From positions 1-34,188 of the forward strand of contig NZ_MEIK01000032.1 of the NCBI RefSeq assembly GCF_002777855.1: a stretch of 34,188 nucleotides of DNA. The letters are read 5' to 3'. Below, piece by piece: positions 1-8,754 of this stretch (position 1 is its first letter; every line of letters begins with the position of its first letter). A program made the position numbers and the translations under genes. Below the pieces are notes generated by a model that saw nothing but the letters and a program-made list of their open reading frames with translations, had not been told where the DNA came from and did no database searches. The DNA comes from Snodgrassella alvi. GTDB taxonomy: Bacteria > Pseudomonadota > Gammaproteobacteria > Burkholderiales > Neisseriaceae.

Positions 1-3000
1 GGTGAGGATGTCGGGCAGGATGGTGTTGTGGCCACGTCGGGTCTGTTTGTGTTGCAGGCGGCTGTTGCGGTCGTATCTGAATTCGGTGTTCAGTTGTCCC
101 TGGCTACGCAGGACTTCGCGATGTAGGCGGTCGCGTTCGATGTCGGTGATGGTGGTGCCGTCTAGGTTGATTTGGTGCAGATGGCCGGAACCGTAATAGA
201 GGTTGTTGAGGGTACGACCATCGGGCAAGGTGGTGGCGATGCGGTTGCCCAGTTGGTCGTACTGATGGCTAAGGGTGCCTTGTGCGGTGGTTTCGCTCAG
301 CAGGTTGCCGATGATGTCGTAGCGAAAGGTGATGATGTCTGCAGCAGCTTCTGCCGGTAAGCCGGCTTTTTTGTAGCCGACTTTGATGAGGTTGTCGGCG
401 GGGTCGTACTGGTAGGCGGTGTTGCCGTCGGGGGTGTGTTTGCCGATGAGTCGGCCGATGGCGTCGCGTGTGAAGCGGTGGGTGATTTCGGCGGGACTGC
501 CGGCAGCAAAGTGAACGGCGCTGACGTTATCCAGCTGATCGTAGGTCAGCTTTTGTTTACGTCCGTCCAGATCGGTCTGTTCGGTTAGGCGGTCGCCGGC
601 GTCGTAGGTAAATTGGTAATGCTCGCCGTTTTCGTTGGTTAATGTAGTCAGGCGGCTATAGGTGTCGTAGTGAAAGTGGATGCTGCGTCCGGCGCTATCG
701 GTGCGTCGGTGCACCAGTCCGCGCGGGTCCCGATGGTAGCGGGTGGTGTGGCCGGCGGGGTCGGTATAGGTCAGTAATTGTCCTGCTGCATTGACGCTGA
801 AGTGTTCTTGGCGGCCATCGGGCAAGGTGGCGCTGATAAGGTCGCCGGCGGCGTTGTATTGGTAGCGGCTGCTGTTGCCGATGGCGTTGGTGATGTCGGT
901 CAGGTTGCCATGGCGGTCGTAGCCAAGCTGGGTCAGGGAGCCGGAGCAGTCGGTGTGTTGGATAAGCTGGCCGTTCGGGTTCCAGCGCAGGTATTTGTGG
1001 CCACCTCTGGCATCGATGATTCTGGTTATTTGGCCGTGCTGGTCGTATTGGTAGTGGGTGCGTTGTTTTAAGGGGTCGATGACGGTCAGCAGGTTGCCGC
1101 GTTCATCATAGTAGTAGCGCCAGGTGCTGCCGTCGGGGTCGACGCTGATGGTAGGTAAGGCCCAGTGGGGTAACCACTGGGTCTGGGTGGTGCGTCCCAG
1201 TGGGTCGGTTTCGGCGGTTTCGCGTCCTTGTTCGTCATAGCTGTAGTGCCATTGTCCACCTTGGGTGTCGGTGACGCTGATGAGTTGTTGGTTGTCGTTC
1301 CATTCAAATGCGGTGGTGTGACCAAGGGGGTCGATGTAGCGGGTGATTTGGTAGACTTCGTTCCAGTAATGCTGGCTGATGCGTCCCAGGCTGTCTTTGA
1401 CGGTGGTGAGGCGTTGCTCAATATCGTAGTGAAAGTGATAGTCTTCCTGTCGCTGGCCATCTGCTTCGGTCCAGTGATGGGTGACGCGCCAGGCGGTTTC
1501 GGCGGCATCGGCAAAGTGAGCCCACTGGTAGTGGCAGTGCAGGCCGGTGGGCAGGCGGTGGTAGATGAGGCGTCGGCCGGTGTCGTAGGCGAAGGTGCGG
1601 GTGTGCCGCTGTTCGGCATCGATGACGTGTTGCAGGTCGCCCTGTGCGGTGTATTGGTATTGTGCCAGTACTCGGCTGTGACCATTGGCCAGTTGTTGTT
1701 TGATGGTGGTGACGCGTTGTGGGTGCTGGGGATGCTGATAGTGCAGGGAGAGGCAGGTGCTGCGGTCGTTGTCGGTGATTTCGATGATGCGGCTGTGGCT
1801 GTCGCGGTAAAGAAGGAGGCGGTTGTCGTTGCGATCCTGAAGTGCGGTGAGGTAGAGGCGGTGGGGTTGGTTGGGGTCGGGCTCGAACAGGCGGTAGAGG
1901 CCGTCGTCGTCTTCGATAACCCAGCGGTTGTGCTGGCCACGGCGGATGGTGAGGTTTTCGTTGATGCCGCGCATGCCTTCGCCGGGTTGCAGGGGGTCGA
2001 TTTCGAGGCGGCGCCCTTGTTCGTTGATATAGATGGCGGCACAGGAGCCATCGGGCTGGGGGGAGATTTCGATTTCGACTTCGAAGCTGACGCTCCATCC
2101 GGCGCCGAACATGTTGTGGGAGCGGGTGTCGACGCTGCTGTAGAAGCGTTGCCATTGGAGGGGCAGATGGGCGGGAAGGGTGAAGTCGAGCTCTTCGGTG
2201 TCGAAGAGGAGTTTGGCGCCGGTGGGAAGGTGGACGGGATTATGGGTTGTAACTGCTTGAATCGCTTTCGATGTCAAATAACTACTAGCTGCACCAATAA
2301 GAAAGTCTGTGGCAAAACAGCCGATTTTGGTACAGATTTTGCCGGGACGCATCAAAGCCATGGCTACAGATATCATCAGGCCAACCGGATGTTTGCCGCT
2401 TCTGATTTCACGCACGACGATGGGTTTGCCACCGATGCGTACGTTGTTGGATACTTTGACGCCACCGGCATGATCGTCGGTGACTTTGGCTTCGCAGGTG
2501 CTGCGGTCGTTGCTGCGTACAGCCGGCTGGCTGTTGATGTAGACTTTGCGGGAACCTTCAGCGAGATATTCATCTGTGCCGAACGGATGCGGATGTTTGC
2601 GGCAAAGTATTTTGTCGTCATCTCTGGGTTCTGCTCTGGGATCGGGTGAGGCTACCGTTGGCCTTACCATTTCTTTGACAGTATGCCATAGTCCGCCTAA
2701 GAAGCCAGCCGCAACATCTACAAAACTTTTAGGTTGTTGTGGTTTGTCACTGTTTGAAGTTTGCTGTGGTTCCGGTTTGATTATCCCTGCTGCTCTAGCG
2801 GAAGGTTTTGTATTGGTGCGGGTATTGGGCGATCCTGTTTTAATTTTGCCATCTTCAGATGGTGGAAATAAACCGCTAACCGAGTCTGCTAACTCTGAAA
2901 TTTTGTTGCTACCTCCTGATACACCCATTACGACACCAACTACAACACCTAAAGCAAAGCCAGCAAGTCCGCCAGTGGCTAATGTTCCGAATACAGCAAG

Positions 3001-3123
3001 ACTAGCTGCAGCTGTAATAGCAGCATAACAGGCCATTTCAACAGCTGCACCTGCTATATCTGCCAGTAATGAAGTATGCAGAAGTATATCTCCCTCTCGG
3101 GCAGCCCAATATGCCTGTCCCAT
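1..3123 (-). CDS. rhs: Rhs-family T6SS effector with prePAAR, transmembrane and PAAR regions (3' end beyond window)
   Basis: An open frame starts at ATG 3123 behind a strong GAGAGGAG ribosome site and stays open to base 1, giving 1041 residues with no stop. Residues 7-16 read AAREGDILLH, which fits the prePAAR pattern AARxxDxxxH. A hydrophobic stretch follows at about 22-71, then a linker rich in Pro, Ser and Lys. A PAAR-like domain lies at about 168-240, with candidate metal ligands C174, H177/H179 and C210. The Rhs shell begins near residue 300, and YD-type repeats (for example YQYNAAGDL, YDRHGNLT) continue to the edge. Known relatives form a hollow shell around a C-terminal toxin and cap the VgrG spike. 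The toxin and its immunity gene would lie left of base 1, so target and activity cannot be stated. The codons from about residue 285 onward are clearly more GC-rich than the 5' part and the neighbours, as is usual for Rhs cores. The eag and vgrG genes lie immediately upstream. Confidence 0.93.
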   Translation of the reverse strand, partial: MGQAYWAAREGDILLHTSLLADIAGAAVEMACYAAITAAASLAVFGTLATGGLAGFALGVVVGVVMGVSGGSNKISELADSVSGLFPPSEDGKIKTGSPNTRTNTKPSARAAGIIKPEPQQTSNSDKPQQPKSFVDVAAGFLGGLWHTVKEMVRPTVASPDPRAEPRDDDKILCRKHPHPFGTDEYLAEGSRKVYINSQPAVRSNDRSTCEAKVTDDHAGGVKVSNNVRIGGKPIVVREIRSGKHPVGLMISVAMALMRPGKICTKIGCFATDFLIGAASSYLTSKAIQAVTTHNPVHLPTGAKLLFDTEELDFTLPAHLPLQWQRFYSSVDTRSHNMFGAGWSVSFEVEIEISPQPDGSCAAIYINEQGRRLEIDPLQPGEGMRGINENLTIRRGQHNRWVIEDDDGLYRLFEPDPNQPHRLYLTALQDRNDNRLLLYRDSHSRIIEITDNDRSTCLSLHYQHPQHPQRVTTIKQQLANGHSRVLAQYQYTAQGDLQHVIDAEQRHTRTFAYDTGRRLIYHRLPTGLHCHYQWAHFADAAETAWRVTHHWTEADGQRQEDYHFHYDIEQRLTTVKDSLGRISQHYWNEVYQITRYIDPLGHTTAFEWNDNQQLISVTDTQGGQWHYSYDEQGRETAETDPLGRTTQTQWLPHWALPTISVDPDGSTWRYYYDERGNLLTVIDPLKQRTHYQYDQHGQITRIIDARGGHKYLRWNPNGQLIQHTDCSGSLTQLGYDRHGNLTDITNAIGNSSRYQYNAAGDLISATLPDGRQEHFSVNAAGQLLTYTDPAGHTTRYHRDPRGLVHRRTDSAGRSIHFHYDTYSRLTTLTNENGEHYQFTYDAGDRLTEQTDLDGRKQKLTYDQLDNVSAVHFAAGSPAEITHRFTRDAIGRLIGKHTPDGNTAYQYDPADNLIKVGYKKAGLPAEAAADIITFRYDIIGNLLSETTAQGTLSHQYDQLGNRIATTLPDGRTLNNLYYGSGHLHQINLDGTTITDIERDRLHREVLRSQGQLNTEFRYDRNSRLQHKQTRRGHNTILPDILT

Positions 3124-3144
3124 GGTTGCTCCTCTCTCAAGTTA

Positions 3145-3573
3145 TTATTTTTTAAATTCAAAATTTTGTTTAATTAATTCCCAATGGGCTAATTCCGCTT
3201 CGCCCAAATTGGTATTTTTTACATAACTCATCGCAAACATAGTTCGAGTACCGGGAATAAGACACACCAGCTGATACTGGAAAACTTTTTCTGCACCCTT
3301 AATAAACTGGTTACTTAACTCATATGCTTCAATATTCTGATTTTTTCCGAAACTGATTTTGTTTTTCTGATGAAATTTCAATCCTTTTACAGAGCTTTCA
3401 AGTCGTTTTAACTGGTCATCCAGACTGGATTCGAGTGTTTCTTCTTCTCCAAGTTCGCTGCGACTCAAAACCAATGATGTGCCTAAATTTTTGAATTTGA
3501 TGATATTTAATGAAACATCTTTAATGTCAGGGTCTGGAATCTGAAATTCGGTATCATTTGTTTGGTATTGCAT
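3145..3573 (-). CDS. eagR: Eag-type T6SS effector chaperone (DUF1795)
   Basis: This encodes a soluble 142-residue protein with no signal peptide or membrane segment, resembling the DUF1795/DcrB-like Eag chaperones. In characterised systems these dimers bind the prePAAR and transmembrane helices of their cognate effector, keep it soluble and help load it on VgrG. The assignment rests on family resemblance, on size (Eag proteins are about 140-150 residues) and above all on context: it sits between vgrG (23 nt upstream) and an rhs gene (21 nt downstream) whose product has the matching prePAAR and transmembrane region. The ATG at 3573 follows an AAAGGGC ribosome site. The symbol is given by analogy with the chaperone for Rhs effectors. 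Confidence 0.85.
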   Translation of the reverse strand: MQYQTNDTEFQIPDPDIKDVSLNIIKFKNLGTSLVLSRSELGEEETLESSLDDQLKRLESSVKGLKFHQKNKISFGKNQNIEAYELSNQFIKGAEKVFQYQLVCLIPGTRTMFAMSYVKNTNLGEAELAHWELIKQNFEFKK

Positions 3574-3596
3574 TAAGTTGCCCTTTATGTTTTTTT

Positions 3597-5903
3597 TTAT
3601 GCCGGTGGTGAAAATATCTGATTTACTGCACTATCAATATTGCCTTTATCTCCATCAGAACCTGGTTGAGCCGCAGCACTTCCCCCATCCATATTCAAAT
3701 CCAGTAGTTTACCAAGTGTATTAATCTGGCCACTTTGTGCTGCCGTGATATTGAAATTTTCACAGGTGATATTAAATTGCCCATCGGCATGGAGCTCAAG
3801 TACAGTTTTTCCGCATGACAAGCGTATGGTAGTACCTGCAGCAAGTACAAAATCATTACTGACACTAGTCGATTTGTTTTCTCCAATCAAAACTGTGTCA
3901 TTGGCTTTAACAGCACGAAGACAATCATTACTGATCAAAGTTGTACGGTCGTTGCCTACGCTAATGACTTCATCATTACCAATTGATTTTGTACGATTAT
4001 TTCCAACAGAATGGCTTTCATCATTATTGACTTCGATACGTTGGTCTTTTTCAGCATGCAGCCAGAGCTCCTCTTGCCCCGGTTTATCTTCAAATCGCAA
4101 AGCATTGGCATTATCAGGCCCGCCACCGATAGAATGGCTGAACATTCCGCTTTGAGTTTTGTTGTCAGGTAAACCCCATGCTGGCATGGTATCAGCGTTG
4201 TACACTCGGCCAGTGATAATTGGTAAATCCGGATCACCATTTTTGAAATCAACAATGACTTCCTGACCTATTCGCGGGATCTGCATACCACCGAATCCCT
4301 TACCTGCCCACGGCTGTGTAACACGTACCCAACACGAGCTGTTTTCATCCCACTGGCCGTAACGATCCCAGAGAAATTGCACTTTCACTCGGCCATATTT
4401 GTCTGTCCAGATTTCCTCTCCTGCCGGACCTGTCACAATGGCACTTTGCGGGCCATGGGTATGTGGTTTTTTTATAGTACGCTGCGGACGGAAAACTTCA
4501 CTGGTTGGTAATAGTTCAAAACTTGTGTTGTATCCGAAATGTTGTCCCTGACCACTGTATTCCCCCATATCCTCAATCACAAGCACACTTTCAACAACCA
4601 GATATTCTTGATTTGCTTCAACTGTAGGGCAGTTTTCTAAATTGAAAGTACAGCCTGTCACTAGGGTACGTATATTGCCACTGCCATAAACTCGGCTGCC
4701 TAAAGATTTCTGCGCTTCCATACGTACTTTAGTCAGGAATTCGCCTTCATCTTTTTCAAAATAATCACCAGGCCATTCATAATGCTCATAATCAGGATGC
4801 CCAGTCTCACGTGGTTTAGCTACTGTACTTGTAAGTTTGGCTTTTGGTTTCTGAAAATCGAAATCATCTAATACCCATTTACCGGTACGCAGGGATTCTT
4901 TCGCTGCAATAGTATGGATAAACTCTTCATCCAGCTTTAAACCCTGCTGATGAAAACTTACAGATGCAGCTCCGGGACAAGGTTGATGAGAACCAATAGC
5001 ATCGACTAACACCAGTTTATGACTACCAGCACTATGTTCAAAGAAATAATATATACCGAATTCTTGCATTAAACGTTGCAGGAAATCATAATCGGTTTCA
5101 CCATACTGAACCTGAAAATTGCGCTTCGGATAAGTTTCAGTAAGTCGTTTTTCCATCTCAAATGGATACTCACTTAAAACTTCATCGATAATTTCTACTA
5201 CGCTTTTATTCTGAAATATCTTGTAATCACTGGTACGAGTAGCCAGCTCTAGCCATGGCTCAAGACGCAGCTCATAAACCACACCCCGTCCCTGATGCCC
5301 CACAACGCGAGCAGCCGTAACCAACCCGCTGATATAACGTTTACTACCGTTTTCAAGCTCTATATCAACAGTCAGATCCTTACCTACCATTGATTTCAAT
5401 GGTAAATTAGAACTAGGAGCAAAGTAGCCAATATTTAGCTTATCAGGTGTTTTAAGTTGAATGGTGTAGCTAAATAACTCACTTAAAGTTTCTTGTCCGT
5501 TCATACTGGCAAAAGTAAGCATACCAGCAGGGACGGCAGCACCACTGACATTCACTGTACGTGTACCACCACTGCTTCCACCAGTTACAGCATCCACAAT
5601 ATCCTGTGCACTAACAGGTCCCGAACTACCTGCTACTGCTGCCTGTGCTGCTTTCATCAGTGGAGATGCTGTCCCAATGCTTCCTATAGCCTCCATGGCG
5701 TCTGTAGCTGTATCTATGGCTTTTTTAGTTTGAGCGATAGTCGTATTAGCTTTTTCTGCCAATTTGTCCGCCACCTGTGCAACACTATTTTGCACCAGCT
5801 CTCCAATATCTGGAGATACTGTTTGGTTGCTTACAAACCCAGGTGTACGGGTAAGTGAATTCACCGGCAGAAGCTGTTCATCTGACTCTGGTTTTATACT
5901 CAT
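3597..5903 (-). CDS. vgrG: VgrG spike protein with long N-terminal extension
   Basis: The 768-residue product is the trimeric T6SS spike (TssI). The canonical VgrG start, with the pattern [19 protein letters not shown], begins near residue 128. It is followed by gp27-like domains, the gp5-like OB fold with the typical [16 protein letters not shown] motif and the [12 protein letters not shown] motif, and a C-terminal beta-helix of repeats such as VGNDRT and IGNDEV. The protein ends in a short Gly/Ala/Asp-rich tail with no obvious extra enzymatic domain. Unusually, about 120 residues precede the canonical domain: residues 31-105 are rich in Ala, Thr and Gln and look helical, followed by a Gly/Ser linker. 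ATG 5903 has a GGGGA ribosome site, so the long form is probably translated. The gene heads the vgrG-eag-rhs cassette and follows 1.1 kb of AT-rich DNA that must hold its promoter. Confidence 0.96.
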   Translation of the reverse strand: MSIKPESDEQLLPVNSLTRTPGFVSNQTVSPDIGELVQNSVAQVADKLAEKANTTIAQTKKAIDTATDAMEAIGSIGTASPLMKAAQAAVAGSSGPVSAQDIVDAVTGGSSGGTRTVNVSGAAVPAGMLTFASMNGQETLSELFSYTIQLKTPDKLNIGYFAPSSNLPLKSMVGKDLTVDIELENGSKRYISGLVTAARVVGHQGRGVVYELRLEPWLELATRTSDYKIFQNKSVVEIIDEVLSEYPFEMEKRLTETYPKRNFQVQYGETDYDFLQRLMQEFGIYYFFEHSAGSHKLVLVDAIGSHQPCPGAASVSFHQQGLKLDEEFIHTIAAKESLRTGKWVLDDFDFQKPKAKLTSTVAKPRETGHPDYEHYEWPGDYFEKDEGEFLTKVRMEAQKSLGSRVYGSGNIRTLVTGCTFNLENCPTVEANQEYLVVESVLVIEDMGEYSGQGQHFGYNTSFELLPTSEVFRPQRTIKKPHTHGPQSAIVTGPAGEEIWTDKYGRVKVQFLWDRYGQWDENSSCWVRVTQPWAGKGFGGMQIPRIGQEVIVDFKNGDPDLPIITGRVYNADTMPAWGLPDNKTQSGMFSHSIGGGPDNANALRFEDKPGQEELWLHAEKDQRIEVNNDESHSVGNNRTKSIGNDEVISVGNDRTTLISNDCLRAVKANDTVLIGENKSTSVSNDFVLAAGTTIRLSCGKTVLELHADGQFNITCENFNITAAQSGQINTLGKLLDLNMDGGSAAAQPGSDGDKGNIDSAVNQIFSPPA

Positions 5904-7048
5904 GGTTTTTCCCCATCATTATTGCGCCATAGATTTAATTACATGCAATATAGGCGCATGTTTCAGTATTGATTACTTATTCAGCAAACGACCTATTTTG
6001 CCCATCGTTATATGCAAAACCATTCTAAAGGTTTAAATTAAATAATTATTTAGAAAATGACTTTCTGAACCAGATTATTTCTTCCAGCAAGTACGATTAT
6101 TGACGTTTCTTAAATAGCAAACCAAACCGGCACATGGAAGACAACAATATTTTTATCTGAAAGTGTCTACCTTTACTTATGTACTATCTCCATCTCTCCA
6201 ATATTGACTGATTAACCCGCCTGAATACAATTTACATCAGGCTATAATTTTGGCTATTTTATATTGCAAATAAGTTTGTACTACTCTATTCAATATTCAC
6301 ACCGCACTTTAATCTCCCAACAATAAAACCTATTGAAGAAAAAACGATGTAAAAAAACTTTAATCATTCAGCATTAATTTAGCATAAATCTTTGAAACAC
6401 CTTTTAACCAAATAAAACCTTATTATATATAATATTTACACAAAATAAGACATTATTTTTGAAATAAAGCGAATTTATAGATTTCTAAATTAATCTTTTA
6501 CAACAATTTTACCTTCTGCAAATCTGGTAGATTTAGAAAATGGTAAGCACAGGCATCTATGATTTAATTTAGTTTTCAATTTATAGCAAACAGAATAATA
6601 TGATTATTACATAATTATTAATATCTAATCATAATAACAAATTAAAAATTCTGTGTTTTTTTCTAGTGGCAATAGCTATCAATCATATATCTTTGAATGC
6701 CTGTATTTGAGGTATTCTCCAGACTTATTTTTTGGTCGACAGTTTTAATACATCATATTTTTCACTTTATAGGAAAATTATCCGATTCATTACAAAACAA
6801 ATTTCTATTTTGATTGTAATGGTTATTAATATAATGCGTAATATTTTGAATTAATTATAATTATTTCTTCATAGTACCCTGAGAGCAAACGATTACATCT
6901 CCCGCTGTAATCAACCGATAAATATTAGATATAATACAATTTTCTAACCTATTGTCATTTTAATAAAATTACTCGACCTTTTTTGGTTCTCAAAAGCGCA
7001 TTTTGCAGAACATAATAATTGCAAATTTAAAAATCATGATTAATGTAT
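5904..7048. other. AT-rich intergenic region without recognisable genes
   Basis: These 1145 bases are very AT-rich, with stops in all frames and no convincing start and ribosome-site pairs. I see no tRNA, insertion-sequence ends or CRISPR-like repeats. The region separates the two lipoprotein genes from vgrG, so the vgrG promoter should lie in its left part, close to 5904. Several A/T tracts could be promoter elements, but none stands out enough to call. It may be the remains of a decayed effector or immunity gene, or an upstream regulatory region, but nothing in the sequence decides this. Confidence 0.6.
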
Positions 7049-7540
7049 TTATTTTCGTTTAATTATATTTGTTTTTTTGGCACTAGAATCTAACCATAAT
7101 TCCACATTACCATGATTATCTTTGAATATACGAAATTCTCTTGCCCATGTTTTTTGCGTCATATTCTTTGATTCATCGTTTCCTCTAATACTTGATTCAA
7201 AATTGATTGAATAAACAATATTATTCTGGAAATGATAGTCAAAGCGTATACACTCTCCACTCACAACATAATATTTTTTTGGTAAGCCAAAATTTAGCGG
7301 ATCAAAATAATCTTTCATCCATAATTGCCCGACACCTTCTTGAAATACCTCTGTCGTTATTATGTCAAACTGTTTTTTACGATCAAAATTTATCAATAGT
7401 GCCGGTATACTAATGCATGGCTGTCCATTATTTTTTAAAACAATATCGGGTTTAGAAACCATCGGGCGATGAAAATAACACCCAGTTATGTACAATAATA
7501 TGAAACTAACCAACAGGTACATATTCAATCTTAGTTTCAT
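7049..7540 (-). CDS. Putative periplasmic immunity lipoprotein (paralogue 2)
   Basis: The 163-residue protein has a short basic start, a hydrophobic core and the lipobox ITGC with the lipidated Cys at 21. Residue +2 is Tyr, so an outer-membrane anchor is expected. The mature part aligns along its length with the neighbouring lipoprotein at 7728-8192. Shared blocks are GQPCISIP, KQFDIIT and the YHFQxNIVYSI region, with two conserved mature Cys that could form a disulfide. It resembles small lipoproteins that annotation pipelines label putative T6SS immunity periplasmic lipoproteins; this is recognition, not a search. It lies 187 nt downstream of its paralogue on the same strand, behind an HExxH protein. 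I infer it protects the periplasm from that enzyme or a related one. Confidence 0.7.
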   Translation of the reverse strand: MKLRLNMYLLVSFILLYITGCYFHRPMVSKPDIVLKNNGQPCISIPALLINFDRKKQFDIITTEVFQEGVGQLWMKDYFDPLNFGLPKKYYVVSGECIRFDYHFQNNIVYSINFESSIRGNDESKNMTQKTWAREFRIFKDNHGNVELWLDSSAKKTNIIKRK

Positions 7541-7727
7541 TTGAATAACACTTTTCTATCTATTGGATATTCCAAAGGAGCTAGACTAAATTAAAGATGC
7601 AGATAAAATAAAACTATCTGTAAAACTCTTCAATTGCAGATAAATTTTCTATTAGATATTCGATTTATATAATTTTTTTACAAGAAAAGCAAAAATTCAA
7701 AACATACTATTTGTAGATTATTTTTAT

Positions 7728-8192
7728 TTAATTATTTTCTCTAGCTTCAAGATCTAATAAAAGTTTTGCCGAGCCATCTGTATTAGTTGTGATTCGCAAA
7801 TCTCTAGACCAGATTTTTTGTTCGCCATTTTCAAACTCCTTGCTTCCACTGGCTGCAGATATAAAACCAATAGAATAAACGATATTTTTTTGAAAATGGT
7901 ATTCAAAACCTATGCACTTACCTGCTTGAATTTTATAAAGTTTTGATGAGTCATAATATTTTTTTTCCCAAAGCGTGCCAACACCTACTTGAAAAACGTC
8001 TGCTGTTATTATATCAAACTGCTTGTTTTTATTTAAAAAATTAACTTCGTGCAAGGGTATACTGATACATGGCTGACCATCTTTTTTTAGAGTAATATCA
8101 GGCGTATACATCATTTTTCGATGACAACTAAATCCTGTGACTAAAGGTAATATGCTCACTACCAATATCCAGTTTTTCAATTTGCTTTTCAC
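7728..8192 (-). CDS. Putative periplasmic immunity lipoprotein (paralogue 1)
   Basis: The 154-residue protein has a basic N-terminus, a hydrophobic stretch at about 8-20 and a relaxed lipobox ending GFSC (Cys 23). The Phe at -2 is not ideal, so lipidation is likely but not certain. The mature domain is a paralogue of the one at 7049-7540, with the same GQPCISIP and KQFDIIT blocks and a second conserved Cys (AGKC against SGEC). Its ATG overlaps the stop of the HExxH gene by 4 nt (ATGA), so the two are probably translationally coupled. That tight pairing of a signal-less enzyme with an exported lipoprotein is typical of a T6SS effector-immunity pair acting in the periplasm. The function is inferred from context. 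Confidence 0.75.
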   Translation of the reverse strand: MKSKLKNWILVVSILPLVTGFSCHRKMMYTPDITLKKDGQPCISIPLHEVNFLNKNKQFDIITADVFQVGVGTLWEKKYYDSSKLYKIQAGKCIGFEYHFQKNIVYSIGFISAASGSKEFENGEQKIWSRDLRITTNTDGSAKLLLDLEARENN

Positions 8193-8752
8193 TCGAATAA
8201 CGCCTTTTGATCTTTCGGATTTTTTAGAAATAGTGACAGCGTGTTGCTATATATTTTCATCCAAAAATCTTTTCCATATTGTTTATTTGTAAAACGGTCA
8301 CCTTTATGCTTTTGTCTTGTTCGGTCATACCAAGAATCAAACCCAAATCGATCCAAAATATAATAATCAGACAAAATGCATGCCTGTTGTTCCATTCTAT
8401 ATCCAGACAATAAATTTCCTTTTTCTAAATCATAATTGTACTCTATCGCAAAACTAAACAAACCGCGAATTTTAACTGACATTCCCATTTGATATTGCCA
8501 AACATGTGTCATTTCATGCATAAACCAGTGAATATAATCAATTGTTTCAATTGAATAATCCTCTCTAAAATGTGTTTGTGGCCAATATAATTCTCCATTG
8601 GGTGTCATAGCTGTATTTTCGTCCTGAAATCGTAAATATTTATCGTTATGAATTCTGACAGCGCTTGTCGTGATTGCCGTTTTAAATAACGATGTCACCA
8701 TAGATATTTCTCCTGTTGTCAATAACCGGGACGCCCCTTTTTTAGTTGGCAT
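8189..8752 (-). CDS. HExxH zinc-metallopeptidase-like protein, candidate T6SS effector
   Basis: The 187-residue product has the metalloprotease motif HEMTH at residues 79-83 inside a helix-like segment (HEMTHVWQYQMG). Acidic residues downstream, notably E121 in YRMEQQA, could be the third zinc ligand of a gluzincin-type site. There is no signal peptide, no membrane segment and no PAAR or VgrG domain, so if secreted it would travel as cargo bound to Hcp or VgrG. I prefer the ATG at 8752, which has GGAAGGAA just upstream; an in-frame TTG at 8767 would overlap tagF. The start is 2 nt after the tagF stop and the end overlaps a lipoprotein start. A known parallel is the HExxH toxin domain of Pseudomonas VgrG2b, which acts in the periplasm. 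Protease activity and substrate are inferred; a cell-wall or housekeeping role is possible. Confidence 0.72.
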   Translation of the reverse strand: MPTKKGASRLLTTGEISMVTSLFKTAITTSAVRIHNDKYLRFQDENTAMTPNGELYWPQTHFREDYSIETIDYIHWFMHEMTHVWQYQMGMSVKIRGLFSFAIEYNYDLEKGNLLSGYRMEQQACILSDYYILDRFGFDSWYDRTRQKHKGDRFTNKQYGKDFWMKIYSNTLSLFLKNPKDQKALFE

Positions 8753-8754
8753 TT

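Noticed and set aside
1086-2155. Two long minus-strand frames rich in Pro/Thr or Arg/Pro
   Set aside because: Both are shifted frames of the rhs gene; the frame with YD repeats is the coding one.
1228-2649. Long open frame on the plus strand (about 470 codons)
   Set aside because: It lies antisense to the rhs shell, is Val/Gly/Ala-rich with no recognisable domain, and results from the GC-rich codon pattern of the real gene.
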